Source: Costus lasius (lineage: Eukaryota > Streptophyta > Magnoliopsida > Zingiberales > Costaceae). Taken from it: DNA of 64,000 bases. The position numbers were made by a program, and so were the translations under genes. The stretch's first letter is position 1, and the number at the start of each line of letters is the position of its first letter. A model generated the notes under the pieces. The model did not search any database. It was not told the DNA's origin and was given only the letters and a program-made list of their open reading frames with translations. Of the stretch, positions 1-13,244 are shown piece by piece. The stretch lies in the NCBI GenBank assembly GCA_027563935.2, contig CM050448.1:66039843-66103842 (forward strand), written 5' to 3'.

Positions 1-293
1 CGCTAGGGCCCTGGGTTGGGCCAGATGAGATGCAAAAGACCCATGAAGAGCTCAAGTGAAGACTTAAGTTAAAATTAAGGTCTTACTTAGGGCTAATGGG
101 ATTTTACCACATAAGATCATCATGCTTTCTTTTATTGTTTAAATAATTAGAATCGCATGACTTAATCTTCTATTATCACCATAGGGATTGCCTGATATTA
201 AGAAGATAAAAAGACCGTTAAAATCCAACGCTAAAATATCAAGCACGTAAGCCTTCTGACGCGAAACCTCACTGTTCTGACTATCGTTGGGGC

Positions 294-319
294 CGTGTTG
301 TACCCACTCAGTGGGCACG
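294..319 (+). promoter_or_regulatory. Leader hairpin 1 of copia A
   Basis: CGTG (294-297) pairs with CACG (316-319), enclosing CCCACT-C-AGTGGG (303-315). The same dyad occurs in B (29161-29186) and C (58484-58509). Candidate RNA dimerisation or packaging element; the function is inference. Confidence 0.55.
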
Positions 320-498
320 CCCATCTATCTTCAGACGGTGTGTGATTACACCTGCGTGTTACAGAGAAGGGATTTATCGCTTCTCGTTGCTCAGCATAGC
401 ACGTGGTGGTCCAGGGAGTAGGTCAGGTCAGCTTGACCATGTAGGCTACATATGGGGCATATGTTAGCTATATGGAGGCAGCCATCTGTGGGATCAGA

Positions 499-530
499 GA
501 CTGTGTTGTACCAACTCAGTTGGCACAGTC
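499..530 (+). promoter_or_regulatory. Leader hairpin 2 of copia A
   Basis: GACTGTG (499-505) pairs with CACAGTC (524-530) around CCAACT-C-AGTTGG (511-523). It is laid out like hairpin 1, with the same TTGTA spacer between outer and inner arms, so the two look like diverged duplicates. In C the outer left arm is GATTGTG, which still pairs through a wobble. Confidence 0.55.
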
Positions 531-832
531 TGCTGGATTGCCCAGATGAAGGGGAATCGCACGGGTTGGCGATTGGCAGGGACTGCCTACCAGAAATTAG
601 TGCTTGTACTCTCTGTGCATCTTATCTCGCCTGAGCGGGACGCGGAGACCAAGTATGAAATCTGGATCCCATCTCACTAAAAGAGTCTTACTCTTTCGGA
701 CTGTTTTAATGGATTTTTCAGTCAGATAAAATAGTGAGAAAAGAATCTTTCTTAAGTCCTGGATTGATTCTAAACATTGATACTGACCTTGCTGTTCTTG
801 CATTGTTGTAGATTCCTGCAGCAACGAACACC

Positions 833-2846
833 ATGAGCTTCAATGTGCGATCCCTACTGGAAAGGGAGAAGTTTGCTGGGCCAAACTTCTCAGACTGGTA
901 CGGACACCTTAAGATTGTTCTTAAGGCTGAGAGGAAACTGTATGTCCTCGAGACGGCTATACCGCCTCAACCCGCTCCGAACGCCGCAAGGGCGGTTCGG
1001 GATGCCTATAAAAAGCATGTCAATGATAGCATTGATGTCGCTTGCCTGATGCTAGCGTCTATGATGCCACAGCTGCAGCGTCAGCATGAGGATATGTCTG
1101 CTATAGAAATTATAGCAAACCTCAAGATGCTGTATGCTGCACAGGCGAGGATTGAGCGCTATAATTTGACCAAGCTTTTCTTTCAGAGCAAACTGGCTGA
1201 AGGGAGTCCAGTGGGAGCTCATGTGCTCAAGATGATTGGGCACAAGGAGGCTCTAGAGAAACTGGGGCATACCATCAATCAGGAGCTTGTTGTAGACATT
1301 ATTCTGCAGTCTCTCCCGGCCTCTTTCGATCCGTTCATTATTAATTTTAATATGAACAAGATCGACTGTACTCCGGCAGAGTTGCTGAATATGCTCTTGA
1401 CTACAGAGGAGACTCTAAAGGGAAAGCCTTCAACCTCTGTCTTGATGTTTCCTTCCAGGAACAAGAAGAAGGGGAAGAAGGGCAAAGCCCCTGTCAAGAA
1501 CTACAACAAGGCTCTGAAACAAAAGGATAAGCGGTCGAAGGAATACAGATGTTTCCATTGTGGCCAGCTGGGTCACTGGAAAAAGGACTGTAAAGCGCTC
1601 CAAGGAGACAAGAAGGGAAGCATCGCTTCTGGCTCAGGTATTTTTGTGACTGAAGTCATGATATCTTCTTCTTCTATTTCATGGGTGTTGGACACTGCAT
1701 GTGGAGTTCACATTTGTTCAAATGTACAGGAACTCAAGAGAAGAAGACAGGTGGGACAGCATGAGGTGGACCTACGAGTTGGAAACGGGGGCACGGGTTG
1801 CTGCTGTTGCTGTAGGAGAATACTACATCTCATTGCCATCTGGACTTGTATTAGAACTGAACAATTGTTATTTTGTACCTAGCATTACCAAGAATATTAT
1901 CTCTATTCCTGCTCTTGTCAGGAAAGGGTTTTCCTTTGAATGCAAGACTTCAAAGTGTTATCTTTCTCTTGATAATATTGTTTATGCTACTGGGTCAATT
2001 AACAATGGGTTATTCATGTTGGACATGGAATGTTCTATACAAAATATTGATAATAAGAAAGCCAAGTATGCTGATGACAGCACCTTGTTATGGCATAGTC
2101 GTTTAGGCCATATTAACAAGAAGCGCATTAAGCGGTTGCATGATCATGGACTGCTGGGATCATTCTCCTATGAGGAGATTGATACATGCAAAGCTTGTTT
2201 AATGGGCAAAATGACGAAGTCTCCTTTTCCTCACAAAGGTCAAAGGGCTTCAGGTTTACTTGACCTTATACACAGTGATGTGTGTGGGCCATTTAGTAAA
2301 CATGCCAGAGGTGGCTATTCATACTTCATTACCTTTACTGATGATTTCAGTAGATATGGGTATGTCTATCTAACGAGACATAAGAGTGAATCTTTTGACA
2401 AGTTCAAAGAGTTCAAGAATGAAGTACAGAATCAGCTAGGCCGAAATATCAAGGCACTTCATTCTGATCGAGGTGGAGAATACCTAAGTCGAGAGTTTAC
2501 TGACTATCTGAAGGAGTGTGGGATTATCTCACAGCTCACTCCGCCAGGAACACCGCAATGGAATGGTGTGTCCGAGAGGAGAAATAGAACCTTACTGGAT
2601 ATGGTTCGTTCGATGATGAGTCAGGCTACTCTACCATACTCCTTTTGGGGATTTGCACTGGAAACAGCTGCAAAGGTACTAAACCGAGTGCCATCCAAGG
2701 CAGTTTCAAAGACTCCATATGAGTTATGGTATGGGAAACAGCCTAGCTTGACATTTATTAAGATCTGGGGTTGCGAGGCTTATGTCAAAAAGCTCGCCTC
2801 TGGGAAACTGGAGAGCAGATCTGATAAATGCATCTTTGTCGGTTAC
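833..2846 (+). pseudogene. Copia A gag-protease-integrase part, frameshifted and cut
   Basis: Gag begins at the ATG at 833, matching the start of the intact copy in C. It carries the CCHC knuckle CFHCGQLGHWKKDC (1550-1591). The protease motif WVLDTACG follows at about 1681-1704. A run of five G at 1787-1791, against four in C, shifts the frame, so the protein from 833 ends at 1882 in a false cysteine-rich tail. The true frame continues through the HHCC integrase zinc domain and the catalytic core (HSDVCGPF, SDRGGEY, GVSERRN) up to CIFVGY. There the gypsy LTR begins at 2847. Otherwise it is very close to C. Not translatable as a polyprotein. Confidence 0.93.
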
Positions 2847-2849
2847 TGT

Positions 2850-2865
2850 AAGATCCAAGGATCTT
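2850..2865 (+). repeat. Inverted repeat at LTR tip
   Basis: AAGATCC-AA-GGATCTT, a perfect 7-bp dyad three bases inside the LTR. Repeated at 10420-10435. Confidence 0.7.
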
Positions 2866-3611
2866 AAGTCCTGGTAAGCATTATTTTGATTTAAATAAAC
2901 TCGTTAGCTGTGATATTTTGTTCATGATTTAAATAAAATTACTGACTGTGATATTTTTCTATGTATTGGTTGTTAATTTATAGTTAATTAACTAGAGATT
3001 TTTGGTTGTTAATTTATAGTTAATTAAATTAGAGATTATTGGTTGTTAATTTTGTTGGACGTTAATTAGCTTAATGGATGTTAAATTTAATTAGTTGACT
3101 AGCTTATTGGATGTTAGTTTAACCCTTATTGGATTTTCACTTAAACTATGGGTTATTGGGTTACACTTAAATTAGATGGATATTAGATTTAAAATTCGAA
3201 TTAGTTAGTTAAATGGGTTAAACCCTATTTGAATTATGATTAACGGGTTTAAAATTTGAAAACCGAAATTTTAGATGGGTAATCTCGGTTAGGGTAGGGA
3301 ATTGGTGTTTTTGGCTTGGGAGAAAATTTTGGGCGGCGACTTGAGAAGAAGTGGCGATTCTTGAAGAGTTCTTGAGGCGATTTTCTCCATCTTCTTTCCT
3401 TGGCGAATTTTCCTTGAGGTGAAGAAACTTCCTTGGCGAGTTCTTGGAGACTCTTTGGGCGGTTTAAAGGCTTTAGACGAATTCTTTGTAGAGGATTTTC
3501 ACCTTGGTGTTCACGGTTAAGAGGTGAGTGGGGTGTCTTATTCGAAATTTACATCAATATGATTATGGTTGTGCTACATGATAAATTTGGTTGCTTGAAA
3601 TCTTTCCATGT

Positions 3612-3775
3612 TTAAAACCGAAATAATCTTGATAATTGTTATGAAAACCGAATTCTTGATAACAATTATGAGACTCGAAATCTCGATAATTATTTATGAA
3701 AACTGAAATTTTGATGTTAATTATGAAACCGAAATCTTGATGATTGTTTTATGAAAACCGAAAGTTTGTAATATG
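3612..3775 (+). repeat. Degenerate short tandem repeat in Tekay LTR
   Basis: About five diverged copies of a roughly 30-40 bp unit built on TATGAAAACCGAAAT-CTTGATAATTGT-like sequence. Also present at 11182-11345 in the second LTR. Possible enhancer-like U3 repeats; role unknown. Confidence 0.6.
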
Positions 3776-5325
3776 AAATTTAAGGTATTAATTTATGGAA
3801 TTTAGGAAGTTTTAAACCAATGATTTTGAGCATGATATTCATGTTAACTAAGGTTTAAAATTTAGTAGATAATATGTTATGTTAACCGTGGGTTACATGT
3901 AGTGATTTGTAAAGCAATTGTATGAGTACATGTTTTAATTCTATGTTTAATTTTATGTTGATTTTATGTATGCTTGATAAATGCTATATGTCGATTTTAT
4001 GGATACTTGATAAATGCTAATAATGTTATAAAACTCATGTTTATTTATCTAAGACCATGTATTCATGTTTGAGAACATTGGGTGATAATTTAGCAAGGTT
4101 AGACTGAATGAATCAGCATGAAACCTAAGGACTACACTACTTTGTGATGTTTGAATATTATGTGATTTTTTTTTATATTATGTGTTATGATTAGTCATGG
4201 AATGGATAGGACTAAGGCTAGGTGTTACCTTAAACTCAAGGGGATAGTCTATATGTGATATGTTAAGGGTTTGAATTTCGGCCCTGTATTGTGATATGTG
4301 AGGGGGTTGATGTTCAGCCTGCCTGTTATGGTTACTGTGATGGGGGTTGATGTTCAGCCTGCCCGATATGATTATTGTGATGACTATCCTAGAGTCTAGT
4401 TGACACTTAGGAGTCCTCTATGATGTGAAATAAGATATAAGATGTGTCTGTGTTGTTCAGCTAAGGAACCCTTTGGGAGAACGAGTGATATAAGACGCAA
4501 AGTGTCATGTCTTGGTCAGACAGGGGCCACCTCTTGATGTCGTCACTCTTAGAACGCTTAGATTTTTGTGATTATGGGGTGATCGTAGAGCAAAGTGCCA
4601 CGTCGTGACCTGGCGGGGGCCACCTCTTGAATCTACACACCGTCCATCTATATGTTGCATGTGATTTGCAGGCTTCTCCCAGTGCTTAGGCCAAAGCCGG
4701 GTTAGACCATAATGGTCACTACTGAATATATGCTGAACAACTAGGTTAATTAAGTGGTTGGTGTGTTTAGTTGGTTTAGAATATAACTCTAGAACCTTGG
4801 TTACTCTGTAGTGATAATTAGGTGATGTTTTAGCAGTGTACATCTGACTGTTTTATATGAATTCTGTTCTTTAAGTTTGTCATATGTTGACATGATATTC
4901 TGTTAAATGTTTTTAAAATAATCTGCATGTATTTTTGAGTGTATGTTATGGATGGTCGTTTGAGACTATCCACTCACTGGGCTGTGTAGCTCACCCCTCA
5001 TTATTTTCAGGTGTAGAGCAGGGGCGCATTTCCAGTTAGCATTTTATATGAATATCGTGATATGCCAGTTGAATGAATAAGACTTTTGTGCTTAATTACT
5101 GGGGCCGGTTGTGGCCGAATTATATGAACTTGTGTTGCCAGTTGTGGCCAAACTATGTGAACTTGTGTTGCCGGTTATGGCAGTTTGATATTCTGATTTT
5201 TGTGTCACCGCGGGCTTTGACCTGGTTTCGGTGTTTGGTATCAGTGATGTTAGTTATGAAGTTATAGAATCGACATTGTGGTTTTGTTTTGAATTTCAAG
5301 TCGATTTGTATTTTTGCAATCGGAT

Positions 5326-5500
5326 TTGATATAAATGTGAACTTGCATATGTCTAGTGCAAGTATTGCCTGGTGGCAGGTACCCTTATGTGATTTATGTG
5401 ATTTATGGATTTTATGAATTTTATACGGATTTGATATAACTGTTGCCTTGCATATGTCTAGTGCAAGGATTGCGTGGTGGCAGGTACATTTATGAAATTG
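5326..5500 (+). repeat. Imperfect tandem duplication in Tekay LTR
   Basis: Two related segments containing CTTGCATATGTCTAGTGCAA and GGTGGCAGGTAC, the first at about 5326-5385 and the second at about 5430-5495. Repeated at +7570 in the second LTR. Confidence 0.65.
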
Positions 5501-5662
5501 TGTTTTGTGGAGATTTTGTATGTATGGATTTTGAAAATTTTCAGATCGTGTTTTCTTGAACTTGGTTTTACCTAGCATATGAATCGATCTTGTATGACAC
5601 ATCCTGTTTCTTTTGTGATTTGTGTTGCTTGTATGGGGTTAAGATAACGGGATGTTACAGAA

Positions 5663-5674
5663 TGGTATCAGAGC
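5663..5674 (+). other. Primer binding site, tRNA-iMet type (Tekay copy 1)
   Basis: TGGTATCAGAGC, complementary to the 3' end of plant initiator tRNA-Met, three bases after the LTR terminus CA. It fixes the plus orientation. Confidence 0.9.
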
Positions 5675-5785
5675 AGTTGGCTAGCTAAAACTTAGTTCGG
5701 GGGAAAACATGTTTGTGTATTGCTAGACACCTGATAGGTTTATGTTTGATTTCCTTACTGTGGTATGTGTGTGTAGGAACTTAAG

Positions 5786-8700
5786 ATGGTGCGAACTAGA
5801 GGAAATGCTAGCGGCGAGGATGAGCAGACCCAAATTTCTCAAGGGCTATTGAGGCTCTGACAGGCATGGTACAGCAACAAGGTGCCATGATAGAGAGGCA
5901 AGCTCAGATGCTGCAGCAGCAACAGACTCAGCATCAAGAAGCGCAACAGTAGCTCTTGCAGCAGTTGACTCAGGAGAGATCCCAGACTACTACTCGAGGA
6001 GTGGGGACTGACTCTCAGGAGGACGCTCACAGGCGCTATGCCTCACTTGTGAGTGAATTCCAGAAACTGGGTCCTAGCTCTTTTTATGGGGGCTCAGAAT
6101 CAAGTACTGCAGAGAACTGGCAGTTGGTCTTGGAAAAGATTTTCCAAGTTATGCGTTGCTCGGATGAGGACAAGCTGTGTCTGGCCACCTATATGATGCG
6201 TAGTGACGCAGATGAGTGGTGGAAGGGCGTGGTGAGGCTTGCTGAAGAAAGACATGAAACAGTAGATTGGCCCTACTTCTTGTCTCAATTCAACGAGAAG
6301 TATTTCCCTGATAGCTTGGTTGAGGACCGAGAGGTGGAATTTATTCACCTGGAGCAGGGTGATATGACTGTGGACCAGTATGAGTTGCGGTTCACTAAGT
6401 TGGGAAAGTATGCCCCTCACCTGATAAACACTGAAAAGAGGAGGGCTACTAAGTTTCTCAGAGGTCTCAGATGGGACATTAGGGAGCAGGTTGGTGCTCA
6501 ACACTTGGAGACTTACGTTGAGACTGTTGGGCGAGCACGCACCATAGAGAGATATATATCTGAGAGGAGTTCTAATGCTGCCGCGACTGTGATTCCTGCA
6601 ATTGAGGCAACAGTTCCTCAGTATGGTAATGGCGGCAAGGGTAAGAAGTACCCTAAACATAAGGACTACACGAAGAGCAGGTATAAGCCTTACTCTTACA
6701 AGGCATCGCAGCAGTCCAGGGATGCACCGCAGCAGTCCAGGGATGCCAGGGATGTAAAGAACAGTATCACAGAGGACCGGAATTGTAATTATTGTGGGCT
6801 CAAGGGACATCTAATGAAGGACTGTTATAAGAAGAATGGTGTTTGCTTCAGGTGTAAGAAACCTGGGCACATGGTCAAGGACTGCAAAGAACCTGAGATG
6901 CAGCAGAGAGGCGCAGATAAGCCTACAGTCCAAACTCGAGTTTATGCTGTGGCTGAAAAGGATACACGAGCTTCCCGATCCGTCGTGGAAGGTACCTTAT
7001 TTGTATTTGATCAGTTAGCTCGTATCTTATTTGACCCTGGTGCAAATTTATCTTTTGTATCTGTTAGATTTGCTGCATGTTTACCTGTATTGCCTAAGGT
7101 GATGGATTATGTTGTGTCTGTAAGTACTCCCTTAGGGAAATCATTATCTACAGATACTGTTTGTGCTGATTGTGTAGTGCATGTAGAGGGTTATGAGTTT
7201 CTTGTAGATCTAATCCTCTTAGACATGCAAGACTATGATGTCATCCTAGGTATGGATTGGTTATCCTCACATCATGCCACTGTGGATTGCTTTGAGAAAG
7301 TAATCACCTTGAATCTGCTAGATGGGAATCGGCTTTTTGTGAGAGGTCTAGTGTCAGACCAAGGACCACATGTGATATCTTTCCTGCAGGCCAGGAAGTT
7401 ACTTGCTAGTGGGTGCAAGGGTTATCTTGCGCATGTTAAGGTGCAGAATGATTCTACTCCTGATTTGACTCAGATGGCGGTGGTGAAAGAGTTTCCTGAC
7501 GTATTCTCTGAGGAATTTTCAGGCTTGCCACCAATTCGAGAGGTAGAGTTTGGCATTGAGTTGGCGCCAGGTACGGCACCTATCTCCAGAGCTCCTTACC
7601 GCATGGCTACATCAGAGTTGGCCGAACTTAAGAAGCAGCTGGAGGAATTGCTGGAAAAAGGTTACATCCGGCCTAGTGCTTCTCCCTGGGGAGCGCCAGT
7701 GCTGTTCGTAAAGAAGAAGGATGGAACCCTGAGGATGTGTATAGACTACAGGCAACTGAACCAAGTGACTATCAAGAATAAGTATCCTCTCCCCAGAATT
7801 GATGATCTATTTGATCAATTACAGGGAGCGACAGTGTTCTCTAAGATTGACCTGAGATCAGGGTATTACCAGCTTAGGGTCAAGGATGAGGATATATTTA
7901 AGACTGCTTTCAGGACCAGGTATGGGCATTTCGAATTTCTAGTTATGCCTTTTGGATTGACGAATGCACCTGCTGTCTTCATGGATTTGATGAACAGGGT
8001 ATTCCATGAATTGCTTGACTCTTGTGTGGTAGTCTTTATAGATGATATCTTGGTATACTCTCGGACTACTTCGGATCATGTCAGTGACTTGCGCAGAGTG
8101 CTAGAGATTCTGAGGAAGAACCGATTATATGCCAAGGCTAGTAAGTGTGAGTTCTGGCTAGAAAAGATTAGTTTCCTTGGGCATGTGATTTCTGGTCAGG
8201 GGGTGTCTGTGGATCCAGTTAAAGTGCAAGCCATCCTCAATTGGGGAAGACCGACTAGTGCTACTGAGATCAGAAGTTTCCTGGGATTAGCAGGTTACTA
8301 CCGGAGATTTGTTGAGGGATTCTCCAAGCTGGCGGGTCCTTTAACTAAATTGACCAGGAAGGAGGCCAAGTTTAATTGGGATGACAAGTGTGAAGAGAGC
8401 TTTCAGGAGCTGAAGAGAAGGTTGACTAGTACACCGATTCTCATTATTCCTAGTGATGGGGAAAGGTTTACTGTCTATACGGATGCTTCAGGCAAGGGGT
8501 TGGGTTGTATCTTGATGCAGAAGGGTTCTGTGGTAGCCTATGCTTCGAGACAGCTGAAGGAGTATGAGTTGAACTACCCTACTCATGACTTAGAGTTGGC
8601 GGCCGTAGTCTTTGCTCTGAAGATATGGCGTCACTATTTGTTGGGTCAAGAGTTTGATCTGTTCACTGACCACCAGAGTCTCAAGTACATCTTCACTCAG

Positions 8701-10380
8701 AAGGAGTTGAACATGAGACAGAGAAGATGGATGGAGTTGATCAAAGACTATGACTTCTCTATTCAGTATCAGGCTGGAAAGGCCAATGTAGTGGCTGATG
8801 CACTGAGCAGACATCCAGTTACTTCAGTAGCTGCTTTACAGGTCAGTGAGTGGCAGTTATTGCAGGAGTTCAGAGATCTCAGGATCAGTGTTTCTCCTAG
8901 AGTTCAGTCGGGTTATGTGGCTTTTCTCAGAGTACACTCTGCTTTGTTGCAGAAGATCAGAGATCAGCAGTCAGTGGATCCGAAATTAGTTCAGACCAGG
9001 GATAGTTTGGTTGCGGGTACAGTTCAGGATTTTAGCTTGTCTGATGATGGTGTTCTTCGGTTTCGTGGAAGGGTGTGTGTCCCTGAGGAACCGAGCTTGA
9101 GGAAAGAAATATTGGAGGACAGCCATAACTCCAAGTATTCTCTACATCCTGGTGTAACTAAGATGTATCAGGACCTCAAGAAAAGTTTTTGGTGGCCGGG
9201 TATGAAGAAAGAAGTATTTGATTTTGTCTCTAGGTGTTTAACCTGTCAGACTGTAAAGGCTGAACATCAGAAACCTGGTGGTTTGTTGCAGCCTCTTCCT
9301 ATTCCTGAGTGGAAGTGGGAATGCATCAGTATGGATTTTGTGTGTGGTTTGCCCAGAACCAGATTGGGTCATGATGCTATTTGGGTGATTGTTGATAGAC
9401 TCACTAAATCAGCCCATTTTCTTCCGATCAAGATGACTTATCCTTTAGAGAGACTGGCTAGATTGTATATTGATGAGATAGTCAGACTGCATGGAGTGCC
9501 TGTTGATATTGTGTCTGATAGGGACTCTCGATTTCTGTCCAGATTTTGGAAGAGCTTACAGGAGGGTTTGGGTACTAAGTTGAGTTTTAGTACAGCATAC
9601 CATCCTCAGTCTGATGGCCAGACGGAGCGTACTATCCAGACTCTAGAAGACTTATTGAGAGCTTATGTGGTTGATTGGAGTTCTGAGTGGAATCGAGATC
9701 TATCTTTGATAGAGTTCACTTATAATAATAGCTTCCACTCTAGTATTCAGATGGCTCCATATGAGGCTTTGTATGGAAGAAGGTGTAGGACTCCCTTGTG
9801 TTGGGAGGAAACTGGTGACAGAATGATTTTGAGATCTGATGCAGTTCAGGAGACTACTGATAAGGTCAGAGAGATACAGAATAAACTGAAGATTTCTCGG
9901 GACAGACAGAAGAGTTATGCTGATGACCGTCGTCGTCCCTTGGAGTTTATGGTAGGGGATCATGTTTTCTTAAAAGTGTCACCTACTAAGGGTGTTATGA
10001 GGTTTGGCAAAAAGGGCAAGTTGAGCCCTAGGTTTGTAGGACCTTTTGACATTATTGAGAGAGTTGGTCCAGTGGCTTACCGGTTAGCTTTACCTCCTGC
10101 TATGGATCATGTACATAATGTGTTCCATGTTTCTGCGTTGAGGAAATATCATCCTGATCCATCTCATGTGTTGGAGTTGGAACCTCTTCAGATTCAGAGT
10201 GATTTGACCTTTGAGGAAAGACCTCTCCGGATTGTTGATAGAAAGGATAAAGTTCTGAGGAACAAGTCTATACCTTTGGTAAAGGTTATCTGGGGAAATC
10301 AGTCGGTTGAGGAGGCGACTTGGGAGACTGAAGCTGATATGAGAAAGTTTTATGCTTATCTCTTTGATGATATGAATTGA
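5786..10380 (+). pseudogene. Tekay gag-pol, copy 1 (broken near the N-terminus of gag)
   Basis: The conserved start is the ATG at 5786 (13356 in copy 2). One base is missing near 5830 and CAG has become TAG near 5950, so only the part from 5956 on is open, for 1474 codons. That part has the retrotransposon Gag domain, two CCHC knuckles (6784-6825 and 6844-6885), a protease with FDPGA (Asp codon 7033), RT with FIDDILVYS (DD at 8041-8046), RNase H (YTDASG near 8476), and integrase with zinc domain, core and [10 protein letters not shown] near 9600. It ends in a chromodomain-like segment (about 10200-10377). Pol looks complete and only gag is damaged. With the N-terminus of Gag lost it probably cannot replicate alone. 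Confidence 0.93.
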
Positions 10381-10403
10381 GCTTTAGAGGACTAAAGCTT
10401 TAT

Positions 10404-10416
10404 AAGGAGGGAGGGA
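10404..10416 (+). other. Polypurine tract of Tekay copy 1
   Basis: AAGGAGGGAGGGA directly before the second LTR; primer for plus-strand synthesis. Confidence 0.9.
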
Positions 10417-13229
10417 TGTAAGATCCAAGGATCTTAAGTCCTGGTAAGCATTCTTTTGATTTAAATAAACTCGTTAGCTGTGATATTTTGTTCATGATTT
10501 AAATAAAATTACTGACAGTGATATTTTTCTATGTATTGGTTGTTAATTTATAGTTAATTAACTAGAGATTTTTGGTTGTTAATTTATAGTTAATTAAATT
10601 AGAGATTATTAGTTGTTAATTTTGTTGGACGTTAATTAGCTTAATGGATGTTAAATTTAATTAGTTAACTAGCTTATTGAATGTTAGTTTAACCCTTATT
10701 GGATTTTCACTTAAATTATGGGTTATTGGGTTACACTTAAATTAGATGGATATTAGATTTAAAATTCGAATTAGTTAGTTAAATGGGTTAAACCCTATTT
10801 GAATTATGATTAACGGGTTTAAAATTTGAAAACCGAAATTTTAGATGGGTAATCTCGGTTAGGGTAGGGAATTGGTGTTTTTGGCTTGGGAGAAAATTTT
10901 GGGCGGCGACTTGAGAAGAAGTGGCGATTCTTGAAGAGTTCTTGAGGCGATTTTCTCCATCTTCTTTCCTTGGCGAATTTTCCTTGAGGTGAAGAAACTT
11001 CCTTGGCGAGTTCTTGGAGACTCTTTGGGCGGTTTAAAGGCTTTAGACGAATTCTTTGTAGAGGATTTTCACCTTGGTGTTCACGGTTAAGAGGTGAGTG
11101 GGGTGTCTTATTCGAAATTTACATCAATATGATTATGGTTGTGCTACATGATAAATTTGGTTGCTTGAAATCTTTCCATGTTTAAAACCGAAATAATCTT
11201 GATAATTGTTATGAAAACCGAATTCTTGATAACAATTATGAGACTCGAAATCTCGATAATTATTTATGAAAACTGAAATTTTGATGTTAATTATGAAACC
11301 GAAATCTTGATGATTGTTTTATGAAAACCGAAAGTTTGTAATATGAAATTTAAGGTATTAATTTATGGAATTTAGGAAGTTTTAAACCAATGATTTTGAG
11401 CATGATATTCATGTTAACTAAGGTTTAAAATTTAGTAGATAATATGTTATGTTAACCGTGGGTTACATGTAGTGATTTGTAAAGCAATTGTATGAGTACA
11501 TGTTTTAATTCTATGTTTAATTTTATGTTGATTTTATGTATGCTTGATAAATGTTATATGTCGATTTTATGGATACTTGATAAATGCTAATAATGTTATA
11601 AAACTCATGTTTATTTATCTAAGACCATGTATTCATGTTTGAGAACATTGGGTGATAATTTAGCAAGGTTAGACTGAATGAATCAGCATGAAACCTAAGG
11701 ACTACACTACTTTGTGATGTTTGAATATTATGTGATTTTTTTTTATATTATGTGTTATGATTAGTCATGGAATGGATAGGACTAAGGCTAGGTGTTACCT
11801 TAAACTCAAGGGGATAGTCTATATGTGATATGTTAAGGGTTTGAATTTCGGCCCTGTATTGTGATATGTGAGGGGGTTGATGTTCAGCCTGCCTGTTATG
11901 GTTACTATGATGGGGGTTGATGTTCAGCCTGCCCGATATGATTATTGTGATGACTATCCTAGAGTCTAGTTGACACTTAGGAGTCCTCTATGATGTGAAA
12001 TAAGATATAAGATGTGTCTGTGTTGTTCAGCTAAGGAACCCTTTGGGAGAACGAGTGATATAAGACGCAAAGTGCCATGTCTTGGTCAGACAGGGGCCAC
12101 CTCTTGATGTCGTCACTCTTAGAACGCTTAGATTTTTGTGATTATGGGGTGATCGTAGAGCAAAGTGCCACGTCGTGACCTGGCGGGGGCCACCTCTTGA
12201 ATCTACACACCGTCCATCTATATGTTGCATGTGATTTGCAGGCTTCTCCCAGTGCTTAGGCCAAAGCCGGGTTAGACCATAATGGTCACTACTGAATATA
12301 TGCTGAACAACTAGGTTAATTAAGTGGTTGGTGTGTTTAGTTGGTTTAGAGTATAACTCTAGAACCTTGGTTACTCTGTAGTGATAATTAGGTGATGTTT
12401 TAGCAGTGTACATCTGACTGTTTTATATGAATTCTGTTCTTTAAGTTTGTCATATGTTGACATGATATTCTGTTAAATGTTTTTAAAATAATCTGCATGT
12501 ATTTTTGAGTGTATGTTATGGATGGTCGTTTGAGACTATCCACTCACTGGGCTGTGTAGCTCACCCCTCATTATTTTCAGGTGTAGAGCAGGGGCGCATT
12601 TCCAGTTAGCATTTTATATGAATATCGTGATATGCCAGTTGAATGAATAAGACTTTTGTGCTTAATTACTGGGGCCGGTTGTGGCCGAATTATATGAACT
12701 TGTGTTGCCAGTTGTGGCCAAACTATGTGAACTTGTGTTGCCGGTTATGGCAGTTTGATATTCTGATTTTTGTGTCACCGCGGGCTTTGACCTGGTTTCG
12801 GTGTTTGGTATCAGTGATGTTAGTTATGAAGTTATAGAATCGACATTGTGGTTTTGTTTTGAATTTCAAGTCGATTTGTATTTTTGCAATCGGATTTGAT
12901 ATAAATGTGAACTTGCATATGTCTAGTGCAAGTATTGCCTGGTGGCAGGTACCCTTATGTGATTTATGTGATTTATGGATTTTATGAATTTTATACGGAT
13001 TTGATATAACTGTTGCCTTGCATATGTCTAGTGCAAGGATTGCGTGGTGGCAGGTACATTTATGAAATTGTGTTTTGTGGAGATTTTGTATGTATGGATT
13101 TTGAAAATTTTCAGATCGTGTTTTCTTGAACTTGGTTTTACCTAGCATATGAATCGATCTTGTATGACACATCCTGTTTCTTTTGTGATTTGTGTTGCTT
13201 GTATGGGGTTAAGATAACGGGATGTTACA
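10417..13229 (+). repeat. Tekay LTR, second copy, shared by both internal regions
   Basis: 2813 bp, same ends as the first LTR. It acts as 3' LTR for the first internal region and 5' LTR for the truncated second one, which gives the array its internal-LTR-internal form. Confidence 0.94.
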
Positions 13230-13232
13230 GAA

Positions 13233-13244
13233 TGGTATCAGAGC
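13233..13244 (+). other. Primer binding site, second Tekay internal region
   Basis: TGGTATCAGAGC three bases after the second LTR, exactly 7570 bp from the first site. Its presence shows the second internal region is a real 5' internal end and not a random gag piece. Confidence 0.9.

Larger units (their letters stand above)
1..832 (+). other. Untranslated leader of copia A (3' part)
   Basis: No convincing coding frame. The stretch is collinear with the leaders of C (58197-59026) and B (28649-29480, reversed) and contains the same two hairpins. Just before the gag start it has an intron-acceptor-like stretch: pyrimidine-rich sequence ending TTGTAG at about 806-811. The short frames in it are not conserved in a coding manner. 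Confidence 0.8.
2847..5659 (+). repeat. Tekay LTR, first copy (2813 bp)
   Basis: Starts TGTAAGATCC and ends ATGTTACA, with a primer site 3 nt downstream. It is the same length as the second copy (10417-13229). I count about ten substitutions by eye, near 0.4 %, so the array is young. AT-rich in its first half. Small frames inside it are repeated in both LTRs and look non-coding. Confidence 0.95.

Noticed and set aside
5153..5602. 149-codon minus-strand frame in the Tekay LTR (repeated at 12723-13172)
   Set aside because: It runs through the LTR tandem duplication, is low complexity, and repeats only because the LTR repeats.
6100..6810. Long minus-strand frame opposite Tekay gag (also at 13671-14381)
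   Set aside because: It is the antisense shadow of the gag frame; composition and conservation follow the sense strand.
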